This document shows positions 62,310-64,000 of a stretch of 64,000 nucleotides of DNA, in pieces (within the stretch, counting starts at the first letter, position 1; each line of letters begins with the position of its first letter). The stretch spans positions 1-64,000 of the forward strand of contig CAYLQA010000001.1 in the NCBI GenBank assembly GCA_964385695.1. Direction: 5' to 3'. Origin of the DNA: CAYLQA01 sp964385695. Its GTDB lineage: Bacteria > Desulfobacterota > Desulfobulbia > Desulfobulbales > Desulfurivibrionaceae. The translations under genes and the position numbers were made by a program. A model generated the notes under the pieces. That model was not told the DNA's origin. It ran no database searches and was given only the letters and a program-made list of their open reading frames with translations.

Positions 62310-64000
62310 TTAGCCAAGGGTTTCCACCCGGTTGCGGCCATTGTTTTTGGCCATATACAGAGCAGTGTCAGCTCGTTTTATTAAAGATGGGCCATCTTCA
62401 TTCTCTTTGAGCAGGGCAACCCCGAGGCTGACGGTGATCTCGCCTGCGGGATCAAAGCCCCAACTCTGGATGGTCACCCGCAGTCTGTCTGCCATCTCCA
62501 AGGCCTGGGGTAAATCGGTTTTGGGCAGGAGGATAATGAACTCCTCCCCGCCCCAGCGGGCAAAATAATCCATCTGCCGAACGTTGGCTGCGGTAATCTC
62601 GGTTATGACCTGCAGAACCTTGTCTCCCGCATCATGGCCGTACGTATCGTTCACCACCTTGAAATGGTCGATGTCAAAGAGGATCAGGCTCAATGGTTCC
62701 CCATGGCGTCTTGCCCGATGCAGCTCCTTGGTCATGACCTCCTCGAACATACGGCGGTTGTAAGCGCCGGTCAGCTTGTCCGTGGTGGCCAGCAGTTTGA
62801 GTTTTTCCTCCATGATCTTCCGTTTGCTGATATCGTCTACGATCCAGATGACCCCCTTGCTGAGATCCGGAGGCGCGATGGCCTTGCCGGAAAAGAGGCA
62901 CCAGATGACGGAGCCGTCTCTCTTTTTCAGGGGATACTCGGCATGGATGACCTGGTCTTCGGCCAGGCGGGCATAATGTTTTTGGCCGAACTCGATAAAA
63001 TTCTCCTCTGAGACATGCCAATTTTTTACAGAGCGGCCAAGCAACTCATTCGTGCTGTAGCCCATAATCTCCGCCATCCGTTTGTTGATGCGGCTCACCA
63101 AACGCTCCCCCTTCATGAAGAGAATGCCCACCATACTGGTGTCAAAGATGACCTCCATCTCCTCGAGGATCTCTTCAAGCTGTGCCTCAGCCCTTTTTTG
63201 CGCTGTGATATCACGGAAAATTCCCCGGGTGTAGACCGGGCGGCCATCCTCCAATTTGCAGCTTGCACTGCCGCTGACAAAGAGCTCCCGCCCGTCTTTG
63301 GTTATGAAGAGCGTTTCGATATTGTTTTCTTTGCTGCCGCCTAATACTCCTTGAAAAGTATCCTGGCAGGCAGCGAGGTGGTCAGGGTGGACAATGTCGC
63401 GGATGGTGAGGTCCTTGAGCTCGTCAGGAGTATAACCCAGATAACTGTGCCAGGCCGGATTCACAAAGAGAAAATTCCCGTCCGGGGTAACATTCTGGAT
63501 CATGTTGGGTGAGCTTTCAAAAAGATCGCGGAATCGTTCTTCACTCTCTTTTAACGCGACTTCCGCCTGTTTGCGTTTGGTAATGTCCTTGAAGTCTTCA
63601 ACGATACCGAGGAGGTTTCCGTCATGATCGCGAAAGGGAGTGGCGGTGATCAAAAAGGAGACGGTGCGCCCGTCCGGCAGTGTTTTTTCCTCCTCAAACT
63701 CAATGCGTTCTTCTCCCTCCCTTATTCGCACCAGGGGACAATTGGCCGTATTGCAGCATTCTCCGTGCAGAAAATCAAAACAATCCATGCCAAGGACTTG
63801 TTGATCTGTGCCGATAATATCGAGGAGCGTTTTGTTGGCCCGCATGATTCTGTGGTCAAGATCGATAACGACCATGCCGTCGGCCGCGGTGTTGAATATC
63901 TGCTTCAGTTCGCTATGGGATTCTCTTAAGGCCTGCTGGGCTTGATAACTCTCGGTTATGTCCTGGGCAATGGCAAGAATGGTCATATGACTGTTGCTCT
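62310..64000 (-). CDS. PAS-GGDEF diguanylate cyclase (cut by window edge)
   Basis: The visible 560 residues contain the end of one PAS domain, then three further PAS domains (about 20-140, 150-265, 275-390), and a C-terminal GGDEF domain. The GGEEF motif is intact (YFARWGGEEFIILLP) and the inhibitory RxxD site (RQMD) lies five residues before it, so it should make c-di-GMP under product control. The gene begins beyond position 64000. One PAS domain carries Cys residues (CFDFLHGECCNTANCPL). It converges on the MerR gene. Confidence 0.92.
   Translation of the reverse strand, partial: SNSHMTILAIAQDITESYQAQQALRESHSELKQIFNTAADGMVVIDLDHRIMRANKTLLDIIGTDQQVLGMDCFDFLHGECCNTANCPLVRIREGEERIEFEEEKTLPDGRTVSFLITATPFRDHDGNLLGIVEDFKDITKRKQAEVALKESEERFRDLFESSPNMIQNVTPDGNFLFVNPAWHSYLGYTPDELKDLTIRDIVHPDHLAACQDTFQGVLGGSKENNIETLFITKDGRELFVSGSASCKLEDGRPVYTRGIFRDITAQKRAEAQLEEILEEMEVIFDTSMVGILFMKGERLVSRINKRMAEIMGYSTNELLGRSVKNWHVSEENFIEFGQKHYARLAEDQVIHAEYPLKKRDGSVIWCLFSGKAIAPPDLSKGVIWIVDDISKRKIMEEKLKLLATTDKLTGAYNRRMFEEVMTKELHRARRHGEPLSLILFDIDHFKVVNDTYGHDAGDKVLQVITEITAANVRQMDYFARWGGEEFIILLPKTDLPQALEMADRLRVTIQSWGFDPAGEITVSLGVALLKENEDGPSLIKRADTALYMAKNNGRNRVETLG

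Noticed and set aside
1..64000. CRISPR arrays, rRNA and tRNA genes
   Set aside because: No regularly spaced repeats, rRNA-like segments or cloverleaf sequences were seen by eye; a tRNA scan was not possible.

Overview
The window looks like the chromosome of an anaerobic, sulfate- or sulfur-reducing member of the Desulfobacterota, most likely near Desulfobulbales (inference). The reasons are a selenocysteine formate dehydrogenase beside tungstate uptake genes, a multiheme cytochrome c / ferredoxin / NrfD membrane module, DsrE-like and rhodanese-ferritin proteins, many histidine kinases, and unusually heavy use of UGA as selenocysteine (Sec). I count eight in-frame UGA codons in seven genes that line up with Cys positions of known families: FdhA, a TlpA-like thioredoxin, two DsbA-like proteins, a MerC-like membrane protein, a DF-family protein and a MerP-like protein with two (UPIU).

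Layout. 0.4-7 kb: an HDOD protein, then a minus-strand run of five phosphorelay/c-di-GMP proteins, one being a receiver carrying only the last residues of a GGDEF domain. 7-15.7 kb: MFS transporter, FHA protein, an RluA enzyme split from its partner domain, a binding-protein/kinase/LuxR-regulator trio, and a MobB protein with a decayed MobA-like tail, ending in a truncated thioesterase gene. 15.9-18.4 kb: ZraP-like protein, cytochrome c, TlpA-like selenoprotein, DUF2459 lipoprotein. 18.8-24.1 kb: a minus-strand mer-like run of eight genes containing three selenoproteins (four Sec codons), probably for metal or metalloid handling. 24.2-29.6 kb: TrmO, tautomerase, MFS and LysR, a DsbA-like selenoprotein behind a GEMM-like leader, a Crp-family regulator and a flavoprotein.

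30-45 kb: formate dehydrogenase fdhABC, a DsbA-like selenoprotein with a di-heme peroxidase, then fdhD, moeA, a TetR regulator, a MoeA fused to a binding-protein domain, and tupABC. Together this is a compact set for making and loading a (probably tungsten) formate dehydrogenase. 45-49 kb: bacteriohemerythrin, DUF116, YSC84 lipoprotein, PAS protein, DsrE-like and rhodanese-ferritin proteins.

49-62 kb: an apparently undescribed sigma-54 circuit. A PAS kinase and an NtrC-type regulator are followed by clusters of the palindrome TGTTGC(AT)GCAACA and three -24/-12 promoters. These promoters precede two small membrane proteins, an extra FtsH protease, and a five-heme cytochrome / Tat ferredoxin / NrfD module. 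A second kinase, related to the first but with altered H and G2 boxes, closes the cluster, followed by a MerR-type regulator and a PAS-GGDEF protein that runs off the right edge. All functional assignments come from reading the sequence; no database search was run.
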